Shown here: piece after piece, positions 26,148-36,138 of the stretch | How positions within the stretch are numbered: position 1 is the first letter of the stretch | Layout: every line of letters starts with the position of its first letter | From: Proteocatella sp041738345 | GTDB taxonomy: Bacteria > Bacillota > Clostridia > Peptostreptococcales > Filifactoraceae | DNA length: 64,000 bases | NCBI GenBank assembly: GCA_041738345.1 | Contig: JBGSPX010000038.1 | Coordinates: forward strand, 39,457-103,456 | Reading direction: 5' to 3' | Position numbers and translations under genes: made by a program | The notes under the pieces: generated by a model | What the model saw: only the letters and a program-made list of their open reading frames with translations | What the model was told of the DNA's origin: nothing | Databases searched by the model: none

Positions 26148-28349
26148 GTGCTAGAAAATTTACTATTAAGAATAGAACAATACAATCCAGATGCAGATTT
26201 AAAGCTTCTTATAAAGGCTTACAACTATGCGTCTAGTGCCCATGAAAACCAATACAGAAAATCTGGAGAGAAATATATAATTCATCCCGTAGAAGTAGCT
26301 AAAATTTTAGCAGAACTTGAGCTTGATGTGGATACAATTGCTGCTGGACTTCTTCACGATGTGATTGAAGACACAGATGTTACTTTTGAAGAAATTGAGC
26401 GTGAATTTAATAGAGATATAGCTTTATTAACAGATGGTGTTACAAAACTTGGTAAATTGGAGTATAAGAGTAAAGAAGAAACACAAGCAGAAAACATGAG
26501 AAAAATGTTTTTAGCTATGGGAAAAGATATTCGTGTCGTTTTAATTAAACTTGCGGACAGACTTCATAATATGAGAACTATGAAGCATATGTCATCAGAA
26601 AAAGCAGTAGAAAAATCTTTAGAAACTATAGAGATATATGCTCCTATTGCAAATAGACTTGGTATTTCTAAAATAAAATTAGAAATGGAAGACTTAGCAC
26701 TCAGATATCTAGATCCAGACGGTTATTATGAGCTAGTTGAGAAAATTGCTCGAAAAAAAGCAGAACGAGATGAGTATATCCAAAAAGTTATTTCTGAAAT
26801 AAGAGAAAAGTTGGATGACTCAAGTATAGAAGCGGATATAACAGGAAGAGCCAAACATTTTTATAGTATCTATAAAAAAATGAAAAGCCAAAACAAAGAG
26901 TTTGAAGAAATTTTTGACCTTATGGCCGTAAGAGTACTTGTTGAAAGCGTCAAGGATTGTTACGCTTCACTTGGACTTGTGCATACAATTTGGAGACCTA
27001 TTCCGGGCAGATTTAAAGATTATATCGCAATGCCAAAACCTAATATGTATCAATCGCTGCATACTACGGTTATAGGACCAGATGGAGAACCCCTTGAAAT
27101 TCAAATTAGAACCTGGGATATGCACAGAACTGCTGAATTTGGTATAGCCGCTCACTGGAAGTATAAAGAAGGCAAGATTAATCAAGAAGCCTCAGATATG
27201 GAGTCAAAACTTCAGTGGCTAAGGCAAATGATGGAGTGGCAAAAGGAAGTATCAGACCCTAAAGAATTTATGGATTCTTTAAAAATAGACCTGTTCACTA
27301 GTGAAGTTTATGTATTTACTCCAAAAGGAGAAGTCATAGAGCTTCCAGCAGGCTCTATACCACTTGATTTTGCATATAAAGTGCATTCCGATGTGGGAAA
27401 TCGCTGTGTAGGAGCTAAAATAAACGGAAAGATAGTTCCTATGAATTACAAGCTTCAAAACGGAGACCTTATAGAAATTCTTACTTCTTCAAATTCAAAC
27501 GGTCCATCTAGAGACTGGCTTAATATGGTCAAAAGCTCTCATGCAAAGAGCAAAATAAGGCAGTGGTTCAAGAAAGAACGAAGAGATGAAAACATACAAA
27601 AAGGAAAAGAACTTCTCGAAAGAGAAGTAAAAAGACAGGGATACTCGCAATCAGAGATATTAAAGCATAAATACCTTTCTCCTATAATGAAATCTCTTTC
27701 AATTCCTAATGATGAAGATTTCTATGCGGCGCTTGGTTATGGAGGAATAACTCTTTCACAAGTAATCCCAAAGCTTAAAGAAAAATATGAGATAGACAAC
27801 AAGGATAAGGATGCTAAAGATCCTAAAGCAAAGAAATCTATAGTAGATGAGATATCACAAGTAAATCCATCGCCTAGTAAACAACCTAAATCTCAGGATT
27901 ATAAGGGCGTATTTGTAAAAGGTATAGATAATGTGCTTATAAGATTTGCAAAATGTTGCAATCCGCTTCCTGGAGATGAAATCGTAGGTTATGTTACTAA
28001 AGGTCGTGGAGTTTCAATTCATAGAGCCGATTGTGACAATATAGATATAAATACAGAAAATCCTAGCGAAAAACTTGTAGAAGTAGGATGGGATCAAAAC
28101 TATACTAGCGTTAAATCATTTGAAGTAGAGATATTGATTCAAGCCTATGAGCGCAGAGGGCTTTTTGTAGATGTAAGTAAAATCTTAGCTGATGAAAAAA
28201 TACAGGTTAATGGTATAAACGCAAGAACTAATAAAGAAGGACTTGTCAATATGAATACTATAATCGTAGTAGCTACGAAAGATCAGCTTAAATCGATAAA
28301 GAATAAACTAAAACGAATAGAAGGAGTTATATCTGTAAACAGATTATAG
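26148..28349 (+). CDS. relA: Bifunctional (p)ppGpp synthetase/hydrolase Rel
   Basis: This roughly 733-residue protein makes and degrades the stringent-response alarmone. The HD hydrolase domain has LLHDVIEDT near residue 70. The synthetase domain has RFKDYIAMPKPNMYQSLHTTV near residue 288; the RFKD form is typical of bifunctional Rel rather than synthase-only RelA. A TGS domain (VYVFTPKGEVIELPAGSIPLDFAY) and a C-terminal ACT domain follow. GTG at 26148 is the likely start because the protein similarity begins there; an in-frame GTG lies four codons upstream. Confidence 0.95.
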   Translation: MLENLLLRIEQYNPDADLKLLIKAYNYASSAHENQYRKSGEKYIIHPVEVAKILAELELDVDTIAAGLLHDVIEDTDVTFEEIEREFNRDIALLTDGVTKLGKLEYKSKEETQAENMRKMFLAMGKDIRVVLIKLADRLHNMRTMKHMSSEKAVEKSLETIEIYAPIANRLGISKIKLEMEDLALRYLDPDGYYELVEKIARKKAERDEYIQKVISEIREKLDDSSIEADITGRAKHFYSIYKKMKSQNKEFEEIFDLMAVRVLVESVKDCYASLGLVHTIWRPIPGRFKDYIAMPKPNMYQSLHTTVIGPDGEPLEIQIRTWDMHRTAEFGIAAHWKYKEGKINQEASDMESKLQWLRQMMEWQKEVSDPKEFMDSLKIDLFTSEVYVFTPKGEVIELPAGSIPLDFAYKVHSDVGNRCVGAKINGKIVPMNYKLQNGDLIEILTSSNSNGPSRDWLNMVKSSHAKSKIRQWFKKERRDENIQKGKELLEREVKRQGYSQSEILKHKYLSPIMKSLSIPNDEDFYAALGYGGITLSQVIPKLKEKYEIDNKDKDAKDPKAKKSIVDEISQVNPSPSKQPKSQDYKGVFVKGIDNVLIRFAKCCNPLPGDEIVGYVTKGRGVSIHRADCDNIDINTENPSEKLVEVGWDQNYTSVKSFEVEILIQAYERRGLFVDVSKILADEKIQVNGINARTNKEGLVNMNTIIVVATKDQLKSIKNKLKRIEGVISVNRL

Positions 28350-28358
28350 AATACCGAT

Positions 28359-28817
28359 ATGAGAGCTATTGTACAACGTGTTAAATATTCAAGTGTTGAA
28401 TTTATAAAAGATGATGCTAAAATAAAAAATGAAATAAACCAAGGATTTCAAGTACTTCTTGGCATAACTCATGATGATACAGATAAAGATTTAGATTATA
28501 TAGTTGATAAGATAACAGGTCTTAGAGTTTTTGAAGATGAAAATCAAAAACTCAATCTTTCTATAGAAGATATTTCGGGTGAAATCCTACTTGTTTCTCA
28601 ATTTACACTTTATGGAGATGCAAGAAAAGGGAAAAGACCAAGTTTTACAGATGCTGCAAGACCAGAAATTGCAGTACCACTATATGAAAATGCTATTGAA
28701 AAAATAAAAGCTAAAGGCATAAACTGCCAAACTGGCGAATTTGGAGCAGATATGCAGGTAACCATTATAAATGATGGACCTGTTACTATCATGCTTGACA
28801 GCAAAAAACAATTTTAA
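28359..28817 (+). CDS. dtd: D-aminoacyl-tRNA deacylase
   Basis: The 152-residue enzyme removes D-amino acids and mis-attached glycine from tRNA. MRAIVQRVKYSSVEF, SQFTLYGDARKGKRPSF and the cross-subunit NDGPVTIMLD motif are all present. It begins 10 bases after rel, its usual neighbour, with no strong ribosome site of its own, so it probably depends on coupling. Confidence 0.95.
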   Translation: MRAIVQRVKYSSVEFIKDDAKIKNEINQGFQVLLGITHDDTDKDLDYIVDKITGLRVFEDENQKLNLSIEDISGEILLVSQFTLYGDARKGKRPSFTDAARPEIAVPLYENAIEKIKAKGINCQTGEFGADMQVTIINDGPVTIMLDSKKQF

Positions 28818-28831
28818 TTAAGAGGTGAAAA

Positions 28832-29452
28832 ATGTTTTTAGAAACGATAGGAAGAAATAAATACGGTATAAACAGTTATATTGTTGCTGATGAAGCTTCA
28901 AAAAAAGCCTTAGTTATAGACCCAGGTGTAAACTATGATTCTATAATGTATTCATTAAAGGAAAATAACTTTGAACTACAAGCTATACTTCTTACACATG
29001 GTCACTGTGACCATATTGCAGATGTGCCAAAGCTTAAAGCCCAAACAGAAGTTCCTGTATATGCACATGTAAAAGAAAATGAAATCCTTATGAGAGGCGA
29101 ACTTAACTACTCAAAGAATTTCGGACTAGGACTTATCGAGTTTAGTGCAGATCAGCTTGTAAAAGATTCTCAAGAGCTTGACTTTGGGTGGATAAAATTC
29201 ACAGTAATCCATACGCCAGGACATACAAAAGGTGGCGTTTGTTACCTAAACGGAGATACAATGTTTACAGGAGATACGCTGTTTGCAGGTTCTATGGGAA
29301 GAACAGACCTTTATGGTGGAAATGATGAACATATGAAGGCATCTCTTCAAAAATTATCTATGATGGATGAAAATATAAATGTATATCCGGGACATGGCCC
29401 AAAATCTACAATAAAAATCGAAAAACAGACAAATCCATTTTTAAGGTTTTAA
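28832..29452 (+). CDS. Metallo-beta-lactamase-fold hydrolase (glyoxalase II-like)
   Basis: The 206-residue protein has the zinc motif LLTHGHCDHIADV, the later HTPGHTKGGVCY and the FTGDTLFAGSMGRTDL segment of glyoxalase II-like hydrolases. The second-metal Asp and His residues are conserved. The substrate is unknown; thioester hydrolysis is one option. This gene regularly follows rel and dtd in Firmicutes. AAGAGGTG precedes the ATG. Confidence 0.88.
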   Translation: MFLETIGRNKYGINSYIVADEASKKALVIDPGVNYDSIMYSLKENNFELQAILLTHGHCDHIADVPKLKAQTEVPVYAHVKENEILMRGELNYSKNFGLGLIEFSADQLVKDSQELDFGWIKFTVIHTPGHTKGGVCYLNGDTMFTGDTLFAGSMGRTDLYGGNDEHMKASLQKLSMMDENINVYPGHGPKSTIKIEKQTNPFLRF

Positions 29453-29453
29453 G

Positions 29454-30929
29454 ATGATGAATATATTCTTACAAAATTTAAAATATGAATACGAAATTCA
29501 CATGATGATTAAGACTTTTACTAAAATCGAATGTGAATTTAAAGATATTGCGAATTGGGATTCTAATCAAGACAGTTATGTACTTGTAGAGGAATCTCAT
29601 TGTGCTGAAAACGGCAATGAAGATATTATAATCGTAAATTGTCGTGCAGTTTTAAATGGCAAGGCTTATGATATAAACGAAACTGCTAAAAATAATAAAA
29701 AAGATATAAAAAATGCATACAAAAGATGTCTATACCATATTATGGCTGATATAACTGCAAAACAGCTTCCTTGGGGAATTCTTACAGGAATAAGACCCGT
29801 AAAAATAATACATGAGCTTAAGAATAACCATCCCGAATTGAGCCTTGAGCAGATTAAATCAATCATACATTCTGAGTATCTTGTTTCTGTAGAAAAAGTA
29901 AATCTAATGGAAACCATTGCCGATATTCAGGCTCCAGTTATAAATCAAATTGACGAAAATAGCTACAGCATATATATCTCTATTCCATTTTGTCCAAGTC
30001 GTTGTAATTATTGTTCATTTTATTCAAATGACATAAAACAAAAAGGACAGCTTTGTGATAGTTATATAACTGCATTAGAGCAGGAAATAAAAGGCACACT
30101 GTCTTTAGACTGGGTAAAATCCAAAAGATTAGACAGTATATATATCGGTGGAGGTACGCCTACATCGCTTGAAGCTAAACATATAGAAAAACTTCTGAAA
30201 TTCTTAAACGAAACTTTTGATTTTTCAAAACTTAAAGAAGTAACCTATGAAGCAGGAAGACCAGATACCATAACTGCTGAAAAACTTGCAATCCTAAAAA
30301 AATACAAAGTAGATAGAATATCTATAAATCCTCAGAGCATGGTAGATAAGACACTTAAGACTATAGGCCGTAATCATGACTCAAAAAGTATAGAGGATGT
30401 ATTTAAATTAGCAAGAGAATATAATTTTAGCAATATAAACATGGATATAATCTTAGGTCTTCAAGACGAAGTCCTTGAAGATGTAAAATATACTTTAGAA
30501 AAAATAAGTCAGCTTGACCCAGATTCTATAACTATGCATACGCTTTCAATAAAAAGAGCTTCAAAATTGAATGAAGAACTAGATTTAGACGAAATTTCAA
30601 GACAGGAAAAGAATATCACAGACATGATAGCTTTAGTTTATCAGTATATGAACAAAATAGGCATGAAACCATATTACTTATACAGACAGAAAAATATATT
30701 AGGCGGGTTTGAAAATGTCGGTTTTGCAAAAGAAAACAAAGAGTCATGGTACAATATCGTGATAATGGAAGAAATCCAAAACATAATGGCCTTTGGTTCA
30801 GGCAGTGTTTCTAGATTTATCTTCCCTAAAGAAAATAGAATTGAAAAGGTTTCTAATATAAAAAATCTAGAAAGCTACTTAGAAAAAGTAGATGAAATGA
30901 TAATACGAAAAAGAGCGGAGATGATATAA
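29454..30929 (+). CDS. hemZ: Coproporphyrinogen dehydrogenase-like radical SAM protein HemZ
   Basis: This 491-residue protein has an N-terminal domain of about 160 residues typical of HemZ, including PWGILTGIRPVKIIHEL. The radical SAM motif CPSRCNYCSFYS follows near residue 180, and YIGGGTPTSLEA is the glycine-rich loop. HemN-like enzymes oxidise coproporphyrinogen III, but some relatives act in heme handling instead. No other heme gene is nearby. It starts almost directly after the MBL gene and overlaps hisS by one base. Confidence 0.9.
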   Translation: MMNIFLQNLKYEYEIHMMIKTFTKIECEFKDIANWDSNQDSYVLVEESHCAENGNEDIIIVNCRAVLNGKAYDINETAKNNKKDIKNAYKRCLYHIMADITAKQLPWGILTGIRPVKIIHELKNNHPELSLEQIKSIIHSEYLVSVEKVNLMETIADIQAPVINQIDENSYSIYISIPFCPSRCNYCSFYSNDIKQKGQLCDSYITALEQEIKGTLSLDWVKSKRLDSIYIGGGTPTSLEAKHIEKLLKFLNETFDFSKLKEVTYEAGRPDTITAEKLAILKKYKVDRISINPQSMVDKTLKTIGRNHDSKSIEDVFKLAREYNFSNINMDIILGLQDEVLEDVKYTLEKISQLDPDSITMHTLSIKRASKLNEELDLDEISRQEKNITDMIALVYQYMNKIGMKPYYLYRQKNILGGFENVGFAKENKESWYNIVIMEEIQNIMAFGSGSVSRFIFPKENRIEKVSNIKNLESYLEKVDEMIIRKRAEMI

Positions 30930-32215
30930 TGAAAATTCAAAAACCAAAAGGGACAGACGATGTTTTACCTAGTGTCATAAGCAGATGGTATTACGTTGAA
31001 GACATGTTTAAAAAAGTATGTCATGATTTTGGATATAAAGAAATAAGAACACCTGTTTTTGAATATACAGATTTATTCAAAAGAGGAGTGGGGGATACTA
31101 CAGATATAGTTCAAAAAGAAATGTTCAACCTTGAACAGAGAATAAACCCTAGCTCAAAGAAAAAGCCAGAAACTTTTTCACTTAAGCCAGAAGGAACCGC
31201 CCCTGTAGTAAGAGCCTATATAGAAAACAGTCTATATGCTAATCCTCAACCTACAAAACTTTTCTATAATACGCCATGCTTTAGATATGAGCAACCTCAA
31301 GAAGGCAGAAAACGTGCATTTCACCAATTTGGAGTAGAAGTATTTTCAAGTACCAACCCATATACAGATGCTGAAGTTATAGGTCTTGCTATGGAATTCT
31401 TCAGAAGAATAGGAATAGACAAAAACCTAGAGTTAAGAATAAACTCAGTTGGAACTATGGAAAGCAGAGGCGCATATTCAGATAAACTTAGAGGTTTCTT
31501 AGAAAAAGACTATGATAGACTTTGTGATACCTGTAAAGACCGTTTCCACAAAAACCCAATGAGAATAATAGATTGTAAAAACGAAACTTGTAAAACAATC
31601 TCAAAAGATGCCCCACTTATGATAGATAACTTAAGCGAAGAAAGCAAAGCAAACTTTGAAAAACTTAAAGAGTGTCTTGATATAATGGGAATAGAATACA
31701 CAATAGACCCATATATAGTAAGAGGACTTGATTACTATACAGATACAGCATTTGAGATAGTTTCAAATGATATAGGAAGCCAGTCTACAGTATGTGGTGG
31801 TGGAAGATATAACGGACTTGTAGAACAACTTGAAGGCCCTGTAACTCCAGGAATAGGCTTTGGGCTTGGAATAGAAAGACTTCTTCTAGTAATGGAAAAT
31901 CTAAAAGTAGAATTCCCAGAAGAAAAAGGACTTGATTTATTTATAATTTCACTTGGCGATCAAGCAGATAAACTATCGACAAAAATGATATATGAACTTA
32001 GAAAACAAGGAATATCATGCGACAAAGACCATCTTAGCAGAAGTATGAAGGCTCAGTTTAAATACTCAGACAAACTAAATGCTCAATACACAGCTATACT
32101 TGGTGAAAATGAGATTGAAAATAATGTAATCGTACTTAAGGACATGAAAAATTCAACTCAAGAAAATATAGATTTAGGAGAATTTGTAAATAAATTTATT
32201 CAAATTCTGAAATAG
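30929..32215 (+). CDS. hisS: Histidyl-tRNA synthetase
   Basis: The 428-residue class II synthetase has KGTDDVLP at the start, motif 2 FYNTPCFRYEQPQEGRKRAFHQFGVEVF, the histidine A loop GLDYYTDTAFE, VCGGGRYNGL and motif 3 GIGFGLGIERLLL. The anticodon-binding domain is at the C-terminus. The hisS-aspS pairing is standard in Firmicutes. No T-box is visible here, as the start overlaps hemZ. Confidence 0.96.
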   Translation: MKIQKPKGTDDVLPSVISRWYYVEDMFKKVCHDFGYKEIRTPVFEYTDLFKRGVGDTTDIVQKEMFNLEQRINPSSKKKPETFSLKPEGTAPVVRAYIENSLYANPQPTKLFYNTPCFRYEQPQEGRKRAFHQFGVEVFSSTNPYTDAEVIGLAMEFFRRIGIDKNLELRINSVGTMESRGAYSDKLRGFLEKDYDRLCDTCKDRFHKNPMRIIDCKNETCKTISKDAPLMIDNLSEESKANFEKLKECLDIMGIEYTIDPYIVRGLDYYTDTAFEIVSNDIGSQSTVCGGGRYNGLVEQLEGPVTPGIGFGLGIERLLLVMENLKVEFPEEKGLDLFIISLGDQADKLSTKMIYELRKQGISCDKDHLSRSMKAQFKYSDKLNAQYTAILGENEIENNVIVLKDMKNSTQENIDLGEFVNKFIQILK

Positions 32216-32241
32216 ATAAAATATAGGATATGGAGAGAACT

Positions 32242-34014
32242 ATGGAAACTTTAAAAGGACTAAAAAGAAGTGACTATTGTGGAACACTTAGAATTGAAAA
32301 TGTAGACAAAGAAGTAGTACTTATGGGCTGGATTCAAAAATCTAGAAACCTAGGCGGACTTATATTCGCTGATATAAGAGATACTTCAGGACTTTGCCAA
32401 ATAGTGTTTGACATAAACGATAACAAAGAGCTTTTTGAAAAAGCAGAAAACCTAGGCTCAGAATATGTAGTAGCTGTAAAAGGAATCATTAAAGAAAGAC
32501 AGGCTAAAAACCCTAATATAGCAACAGGCGATATCGAAGTAATCGTTAATGAATTAAGAATATTAAATGAATCAGAAACTCCGCCTATATATGTAAAAGA
32601 CGATGATGATGTTTCAGAAGGACTAAGACTTAAATACAGATACTTAGACTTAAGAAAACCTCAAATGCAACACAATATGAAAATGAGACACAAGGTATGC
32701 CAAATCGTAAGAAACTTCCTTTCTGACGAAAACTTCCTTGAAATAGAAACACCGATACTTGGAAAACCTACACCAGAAGGGGCAAGAGACTATCTAGTAC
32801 CAAGCCGTGTAAACCCTGGTAAATTCTATGGACTTCCTCAATCACCACAGCTATTCAAACAGCTGCTTATGGTTTCAGGAATGGATAGATATTTCCAAAT
32901 AGCAAAATGCTTTAGAGACGAAGACCTTAGAGCAGATAGACAGCCTGAATTTACTCAAATAGACTGTGAAATGTCATTTGTGGAAATGGAAGACGTAATG
33001 GAAGTAATGGAAAGACTTATCCAAAAAGTTTTCAAAGAAACTATAAACGTAGATGTAACACTTCCACTTCCAAGATTAACATACAAAGAAGCTATGGATA
33101 GATTCGGTTCAGATAAGCCAGATTTAAGATTTGGATTTGAACTTAAAGACCTTACAGAAATAGCAGCAAACTGTGGTTTCTCAGTATTTGAAGGTGCAGT
33201 AGCAGCAGGTGGTTCAGTTAGAGCTATAAACCTAAACGGCTATGAGTCACAATTTACAAGAAAAAATATTACAGAGCTTGAAAACGTAGCAAAACTATAT
33301 GGCGCAAAAGGCCTTGCTTGGATGAAATTTACAAGCGAAGGAATAAGCTCACCAATAGCTAAGTTTATGACTCAAGAAGTTATAGATAAAATAACAGCAA
33401 CAATGGATGCAAAAGAAGGGGACTTACTTCTTTTTGTAGCAGATAAACACTCAATAGTATTTAACGCTCTAGGTCACGTTAGGCTAGAAGCGGCTAAAAA
33501 ACTTAATGTTATAGATGAGAACGAATTCAATTTCTTATACGTAACAGAATTCCCAATGTTTGAATATGACGAAGAAGCAGGAAGATATGTGGCAATGCAC
33601 CATCCATTCACATCACCACTTGATGAAGATTTCGACAAATTTGAAACAGAGCCACAAACAATGAGAGCAAAAGCTTATGATATGGTACTAAACGGAGTAG
33701 AACTTGGTGGAGGAAGTATCAGAATATACGACCCTAAAGTTCAAAGCACAATGTTTAAAGTACTAGGCTTTACAGAAGAAGATGCTTATGAGCAATTTGG
33801 ATTCCTACTAGATGCATTCAAATACGGAACACCTCCACACGGTGGATTAGCATTTGGACTAGATAGAGTAATGATGCTTATACTAAACCAAGAAAGCATA
33901 AGAGACGTAATTGCATTCCCTAAAAATCAAAATGCAATATGTCCATTAACAAATGCTCCAGGAGCAACAGACGAAAAAGCATTAGATGAATTAAAAATAG
34001 CAATCAAAAAATAA
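32242..34014 (+). CDS. aspS: Aspartyl-tRNA synthetase
   Basis: This roughly 590-residue class II synthetase has an N-terminal OB-fold (VVLMGWIQKSRNLGGLIFADIRD), motif 2 RYFQIAKCFRDEDLRADRQPEF, a bacterial-type insertion domain and motif 3 GGLAFGLDRVMML. Bacterial enzymes of this type may be discriminating or not; the GatCAB genes are not in the window. The ATG at 32242 follows GGAGA at good spacing, while the ATG at 32230 does not. A strong terminator ends the core run. Confidence 0.95.
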   Translation: METLKGLKRSDYCGTLRIENVDKEVVLMGWIQKSRNLGGLIFADIRDTSGLCQIVFDINDNKELFEKAENLGSEYVVAVKGIIKERQAKNPNIATGDIEVIVNELRILNESETPPIYVKDDDDVSEGLRLKYRYLDLRKPQMQHNMKMRHKVCQIVRNFLSDENFLEIETPILGKPTPEGARDYLVPSRVNPGKFYGLPQSPQLFKQLLMVSGMDRYFQIAKCFRDEDLRADRQPEFTQIDCEMSFVEMEDVMEVMERLIQKVFKETINVDVTLPLPRLTYKEAMDRFGSDKPDLRFGFELKDLTEIAANCGFSVFEGAVAAGGSVRAINLNGYESQFTRKNITELENVAKLYGAKGLAWMKFTSEGISSPIAKFMTQEVIDKITATMDAKEGDLLLFVADKHSIVFNALGHVRLEAAKKLNVIDENEFNFLYVTEFPMFEYDEEAGRYVAMHHPFTSPLDEDFDKFETEPQTMRAKAYDMVLNGVELGGGSIRIYDPKVQSTMFKVLGFTEEDAYEQFGFLLDAFKYGTPPHGGLAFGLDRVMMLILNQESIRDVIAFPKNQNAICPLTNAPGATDEKALDELKIAIKK

Positions 34015-34042
34015 TACTTTCTAAAAGGTTATAAAGTTAATT

Positions 34043-34093
34043 AAAGAGACTATGAATTATTAATTTATAAAATTATATTTATAGTCTCTTTCT
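34043..34093 (+). terminator. Terminator after aspS
   Basis: AAAGAGACTAT (34043-34053) pairs exactly with ATAGTCTCTTT (34081-34091), followed by CTT. The 27-base loop can itself fold. Confidence 0.7.
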
Positions 34094-34158
34094 TAAAATC
34101 AATATATTAGGGAATAATTGGGGATACCTTATGACACAAACTTATGGGGGTTTTAATT

Positions 34159-34521
34159 ATGAAAAGTATTAAGTTAGATGTACGTATGTCACTATATTCA
34201 ATGATTATAGGTATTGCATGTGTATTATTAAGAATGCTTATGTCACCAGAAATTCCAAACGCAATATCACTTTCTGTTTGTATGGCTTTTACCGTGTTAG
34301 CATTAATCTTATCAGCAGTAGAAGTAAAAAGTCACTTTGGATTCTTTTATTCATTCGCCGAAAATTGGAATGGCGGAGGAATAATAAATAGTGGATTCCT
34401 TATGGGATTAGGAGCATTTTTCTTTTCCGCAAATCCTCTAAATTCAATCATATGGTTACTTGCTATAAATCTAGTGCTTATGTTTGAAAGAACTGCGATA
34501 GGGTCAGCTGTAAAAAAATAA
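34159..34521 (+). CDS. Small integral membrane protein, unknown function
   Basis: The roughly 120-residue protein has about four hydrophobic segments (near residues 9-25, 33-52, 75-90 and 94-110), separated by short loops including a VKSHFGFFYSFAENWNGGG segment. No family is recognised. ATG at 34159 follows GGGGG; an in-frame ATG five codons upstream is less well placed. It lies between the core operon and the recombinase. Confidence 0.6.
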   Translation: MKSIKLDVRMSLYSMIIGIACVLLRMLMSPEIPNAISLSVCMAFTVLALILSAVEVKSHFGFFYSFAENWNGGGIINSGFLMGLGAFFFSANPLNSIIWLLAINLVLMFERTAIGSAVKK

Positions 34522-34665
34522 CAAAAACCGAAAGAGAAGAGAGAATTAAATAATTATCAGACAATTTAGTGTGATAATTCATATTTTTAAAATTTAAGAA
34601 GGTATTCCCAACTATTCTTTAAATGTATATTTAGCGAAGAGTTGCAAGGAGGTCCCCCGAAAAAC

Positions 34666-35757
34666 ATGAAAATCCATAACAAATCAAGCAAACCGACAAA
34701 TATCGTAATTAACGAAAATAAGCTTATAGAAAAATGTATTTCTCTTGAAAATTCAATGCCGAGTTTTCTTAAAGATTATTTTATTTTTCTAAAAAACTCA
34801 GTTTCACTAACTACAAGATACGCATATCTAAAAGATATAGAATTCTTTTTAAAATATCTTTTATCCGAAAATCCTAATTTAAACTCAATTATGGATATTT
34901 CGCCCGATCTTATCAATAATTTCACTGCCCGTGACTTTAACTACTTTATTGGCGAATATTGCACCAGATACGAAATTTATCGTAAAGACACCCGAGTTAT
35001 CTACGAAAACCACAATCGTTCATTGTCTAGGAAAAAATCATCACTAGTATCACTTTTAAAATTCCTTTATAGAAACGATCAGATAACAAATAATATAATA
35101 AACGGACTAAACCCAATAAAAATGCCTAAAACACAGCCAGATGCAATAAAAAAACTTTCAGTAAACGAAGCTACACAGCTTATAGAAATTGTAGAAACAG
35201 GAAATGGACTTACAGAAAAAGAAATGCAGTTTTGGGAAAAAACCAAACAAAGAGATAGACTTATAGTACTGTTCTTTATAATGTATGGACTTAGAATCTC
35301 AGAGCTTCAGTCCCTAAACCTATCTTCATTTAACTATAACCGTAATGAATTCAAGATATTTAGAAAACGAAGCAAAGAAGTAGATATGCCGCTAGATGAA
35401 AAAATAAAGGGTTATTTGCTTGAATACTTAGATACAGAAAGAAATACTCAGAAGATAAGCGAAAAAGACGCAGATGCCCTATTTCTTTCAAGACAAGGCA
35501 CAAGGCTAACCACAAGAGCTATACAAAATCTTATAAAGAAGTATACCTCTATAGCAATGGGCACCACAAGAGAAAACGGCTACTCCCCACATAAATTGAG
35601 AGCAACCGCTGCAAGTTCAATGATTGAATTTGGCTTTTCTATATATGATGTCCAAAACCTTCTAGACCACGATAGCGTTTTAACTACCCAGCTTTACGCT
35701 GCCCATAGAAAAAATGCTAAAAAAGAGATACTAGAGAGTCTGAATTGGATAAAATAG
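34666..35757 (+). CDS. Tyrosine recombinase (XerC/XerD-like)
   Basis: The roughly 363-residue protein has an N-terminal SAM-like DNA-binding domain (SVSLTTRYAYLKDIEFFLKYL) and a tyrosine-recombinase catalytic domain. The active-site set is visible: Arg in MYGLRISELQSLNL, Lys in FRKRSKEVDMPL, HxxR in SPHKLRATAASSM, His in LLDHDSVLTT and Tyr in TQLYAAHR. It could be a chromosomal Xer-type resolvase or the integrase of the adjoining accessory region. A perfect AAGGAGGT lies 13 bases upstream of the ATG. A 16-bp inverted repeat follows the stop. Confidence 0.88.
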   Translation: MKIHNKSSKPTNIVINENKLIEKCISLENSMPSFLKDYFIFLKNSVSLTTRYAYLKDIEFFLKYLLSENPNLNSIMDISPDLINNFTARDFNYFIGEYCTRYEIYRKDTRVIYENHNRSLSRKKSSLVSLLKFLYRNDQITNNIINGLNPIKMPKTQPDAIKKLSVNEATQLIEIVETGNGLTEKEMQFWEKTKQRDRLIVLFFIMYGLRISELQSLNLSSFNYNRNEFKIFRKRSKEVDMPLDEKIKGYLLEYLDTERNTQKISEKDADALFLSRQGTRLTTRAIQNLIKKYTSIAMGTTRENGYSPHKLRATAASSMIEFGFSIYDVQNLLDHDSVLTTQLYAAHRKNAKKEILESLNWIK

Positions 35758-35769
35758 GATTTGAGAGAT

Positions 35770-35835
35770 TTAGAACCCCCCTTCCATCATATTGTTTAGT
35801 AGTGAAAACTAAATATGGAGGAAGGGGGGTTCTAA
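35770..35835. repeat. 16-bp perfect inverted repeat, GC-rich
   Basis: TTAGAACCCCCCTTCC (35770-35785) and its exact reverse complement (35820-35835) flank 34 bases. The C6/G6 runs stand out from the AT-rich surroundings. No T-run follows directly, so a terminator role is doubtful. Confidence 0.8.
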
Positions 35836-36042
35836 TTGTGTCAACAGTGGTGACACAATTTCACTATCTTTAGTTTTTTGATTACCTCCTGCTTGAACAC
35901 AGGCGTTGGCATCTATCTTCATCAACAGATAAGCTAAAGAATATGATGTTCCATCCAAGACTTGACCTAGCTTATTCACATCGACATCTACGCCTGTGAA
36001 CAGTCCGCCAATGTCACTTATTGCAGAACATGCCCTTGTCAA
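35809..36042 (-). pseudogene. Unrecognised open frame in mobile-element debris
   Basis: A 77-codon leftward frame starting with TTG has a higher-GC, protein-like composition (for example DIGGLFTGVDVDVNKLGQVL), yet matches no family I recognise. Its end runs through both inverted repeats after the recombinase, so the C-terminal residues are probably not natural. Upstream on the same strand, after an in-frame stop, is a short HTH-like stretch (AMAEKIGIKARTVKKSL, about 36061-36130). Together they look like pieces of a decayed leftward gene or element. Confidence 0.3.
35834..35860. repeat. 10-bp inverted repeat abutting the previous one
   Basis: AATTGTGTCA (35834-35843) and TGACACAATT (35851-35860) surround ACAGTGG. 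It shares two bases with the right arm of the 16-bp repeat. Confidence 0.7.
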
Positions 36043-36138
36043 TCCACCTCTATCATGTTAAACACTTAAAGATTTTTTAACTGTTCTTGCTTTTATACCA
36101 ATTTTTTCAGCCATAGCTACGGTGGTTATTCCGTAAAT

